6,558 nt of DNA from Sphaerochaetaceae bacterium (lineage in GTDB: Bacteria > Spirochaetota > Spirochaetia > Sphaerochaetales > Sphaerochaetaceae): NCBI GenBank assembly GCA_024405065.1, contig JAKSPF010000073.1, positions 1-6,558 on the forward strand. The letters run 5' to 3'. Positions 5,297 to 6,558 of this stretch are shown piece by piece. The translations under genes were made by a program, and so were the position numbers. Within the stretch, counting starts at the first letter, position 1. Every line of letters starts with the position of its first letter. The notes beneath the pieces are model-generated. The model saw only the letters and a list, made by a program, of their open reading frames with translations. It was not told the DNA's origin and did no database searches.

Positions 5297-5303
5297 TCTC
5301 CTA
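5297..5303 (-). promoter_or_regulatory. ribosome binding site of metQ
   Basis: TAGGAGA on the minus strand (5303-5297) is followed by CTATGT and the ATG at 5290, a near-ideal spacing. It fixes the metQ start just ahead of the signal peptide and allows independent re-initiation after metI, whose stop lies 28 bp upstream. Confidence 0.85.
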
Positions 5304-5318
5304 CAAATATCAAACTCT

Positions 5319-5975
5319 TCAGCGCCGTTTCATCATCTCGGCACTTATCTTATTTCCGCAGAACTGAATCAGCTCCACCAGAACAAGAATCACAACAACT
5401 GCGGCAAGCATCACATCAGACCTGAACCGCTGGTAACCGTAACGGATTGCAAGATCCCCCAGTCCGCCGCCGCCTATAGCTCCTGCCATTGCCGAATAGC
5501 CTATCAGGTTTATCACCGTAAGTGTAACTCCGGAAACCAAAGAAGGCATTGCTTCCGGCAAAAGCACCTTGAAAATAATCTGACGGTTTGTAGAACCCAT
5601 CGCGCGGGCGGCCTGTACGACCCCCGGATCCACCTCCTTCAATGCACTTTCAATGATTCGTGCAACAAACGGGGCAGCCGCAATTGACAGAGGGACTATC
5701 GTTGCAGCAGTGCCTATAGATGTCCCGACAATCACTCGTGAAAGCGGGAACAGAAGTATCATAAGTATGATGAACGGAAACGAACGCAAAACATTCACAA
5801 CTCTACTGAGCAATTCATTCAATACCGGTTTTGAAATAAGCCCGCCCTGATCTGCAGGCCCGGTCACACACAGCAGAATACCCAGCGGCAGCCCCAAAAC
5901 CATTGAAAATACGGTTGAAAGAAAAACCATCTCAAGCGTCTGAATTGTGGCAGTAAAAACCAAAGACCAAATCAC
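5319..5975 (-). CDS. metI: methionine ABC transporter permease
   Basis: This inner-membrane permease subunit forms a homodimer with two MetN ATPases and receives methionine from MetQ. The 218 residues match the family's usual length of about 217. Five membrane segments are visible, near 8-37, 60-83, 87-110, 145-168 and 186-206. The cytoplasmic coupling helix carrying the EAA-type motif is VVQAARAMGSTNRQIIFKVLLPEAMP (119-144), which docks on the ATPase. Other strong marks are RSFPFIILMILLFPLSRVIVGTSIG (64-88) and INLIGYSAMAGAIGGGGLGDLA (155-176). Translation starts at a GTG whose bases overlap the metN stop as GTGA. GGAGG seven bases upstream supports this start and implies coupled translation. 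Assignment is very secure. Confidence 0.96.
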   Translation of the reverse strand: MIWSLVFTATIQTLEMVFLSTVFSMVLGLPLGILLCVTGPADQGGLISKPVLNELLSRVVNVLRSFPFIILMILLFPLSRVIVGTSIGTAATIVPLSIAAAPFVARIIESALKEVDPGVVQAARAMGSTNRQIIFKVLLPEAMPSLVSGVTLTVINLIGYSAMAGAIGGGGLGDLAIRYGYQRFRSDVMLAAVVVILVLVELIQFCGNKISAEMMKRR

Positions 5976-6558
5976 AAATCCGCCTCCGTCACCATAATAT
6001 TGTTCCTACGGAGTTCATCCAATGCAGCAGTGATTTTTTCCGGATTACCGGAAATATCACAGACAAGGGTTCCGAAGTTTTCATCACCGACAGTCTGAAC
6101 CCCGCCGCCACGGATATTGAACTCAACATTATAGTCTCTGACAAGCTTGGATATCACCGGAGAATCCGTGCACTCTCCGGCAAAGCGCAAAACGTAACGT
6201 CCCGGAATTTTTGACCAGTAAAAAATGGAATCAGGCTCTGCTTCGGTTGAAACAAGATGCATGAGAAAATCTTTTGTGATTTCACTTCTGGGATTCCTGA
6301 AAATATTTTTTACGGTATCCTGTTCAACAATGCTTCCGTTGTTCAGAACAGCCACATAGTCGCAACAATCCCTCACAACTTCCATCTGGTGTGTAATCAT
6401 CAAAACAGTAAGATTCATCTTTTTCTGAATATCTTTTATCAGACCCAGAATTGAACGTGTTGTCTGAGGATCCAGAGCACTGGTCGCTTCATCACAGAAA
6501 AGGATATCCGGCTCACATGCAAGAGCACGCGCAATGGCAACACGTTGCTTTTGCCCGC
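5972..6558 (-). CDS. metN: methionine ABC transporter ATP-binding protein, N-terminal part outside the window
   Basis: This cytoplasmic ATPase subunit drives methionine import. The window holds the last 194 residues; about 150 N-terminal residues, including the Walker A loop, lie beyond base 6558. What remains starts inside the ABC signature (GQKQRVAIARAL). It then has Walker B and D-loop DILFCDEATSALDP (visible residues 17-30) and the switch histidine in MITHQMEVV. The final roughly 77 residues (PGRYVLRFAGE ... NIMVTEADL) form a NIL domain, the C-terminal module that in E. coli MetN binds methionine and shuts transport down when the cell is replete. That domain is strong evidence for methionine rather than another amino acid. 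An internal ATG at 6418 gives a shorter apparent frame but is not the true start. The stop TGA overlaps the metI start. Confidence 0.96.
   Translation of the reverse strand, partial: GQKQRVAIARALACEPDILFCDEATSALDPQTTRSILGLIKDIQKKMNLTVLMITHQMEVVRDCCDYVAVLNNGSIVEQDTVKNIFRNPRSEITKDFLMHLVSTEAEPDSIFYWSKIPGRYVLRFAGECTDSPVISKLVRDYNVEFNIRGGGVQTVGDENFGTLVCDISGNPEKITAALDELRRNNIMVTEADL
5983..5987 (-). promoter_or_regulatory. ribosome binding site of metI
   Basis: GGAGG on the minus strand lies within the last codons of metN, seven bases before the GTG start of metI. It decides in favour of GTG at 5975 over later in-frame starts. Confidence 0.85.

Noticed and set aside
5972..6558. A SAM riboswitch or T-box controlling the methionine transporter.
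   Set aside because: The operon leader lies upstream of metN, outside the window, so nothing can be seen either way.

Overview
The window looks like an ordinary chromosomal segment of a moderately AT-rich, diderm, fermentative bacterium. A Treponema-like spirochete is the best guess. This rests on the style of the MetQ signal peptide (ending ...VFA|GGASEKK with no lipobox cysteine) and on the general character of the proteins, so the assignment is an inference of medium strength. Every large gene belongs to a recognisable family, and I see no phage, transposon, CRISPR or defence genes.

Layout: (1) Bases 1-54 hold the 5' three quarters of a tRNA-Thr(GGU) gene on the minus strand, cut by the window edge, with a convincing promoter at 84-113. 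(2) After a 240-bp intergenic stretch with small symmetric motifs comes glgP (295-2823, +), a full-length alpha-glucan phosphorylase. (3) Converging on it is a DUF554 (YdfK/YqgA family) membrane protein gene (2937-3635, -). (4) Diverging from that is a MocA-type nucleotidyltransferase gene (3778-4410, +). (5) Converging on that is a methionine ABC importer operon on the minus strand, metN (partial at the right edge)-metI-metQ, ending in a rho-independent terminator at 4422-4461.

How the genes work together: metN, metI and metQ form one transporter (ATPase with NIL regulatory domain, permease, periplasmic binding protein). They are translationally packed, with metN and metI overlapping by GTGA and 28 bp between metI and metQ. 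The other genes appear to be single-gene units with unrelated jobs: glycogen breakdown, an uncharacterised inner-membrane protein, and probable molybdenum-cofactor nucleotide transfer.

The least ordinary part is the non-coding DNA. Two related extragenic elements of about 75-87 bp, in the same orientation, flank the DUF554 gene (2860-2946 and 3688-3762). They share a 20-bp identical end, and each can fold into hairpins. The first supplies the last codons and stop of the DUF554 gene. The second carries the upstream part of a promoter whose extended -10 (TGATATAAT) sits exactly six bases before the ATG of the nucleotidyltransferase gene, which predicts a leaderless mRNA. Smaller oddities are a C at tRNA position 33 and a KQ-E-SVR sequence at the N-terminus of GlgP that resembles the Ser14 phosphorylation site of animal phosphorylases. 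I do not see a new biological system here; the repeat element is the best candidate for something undescribed.
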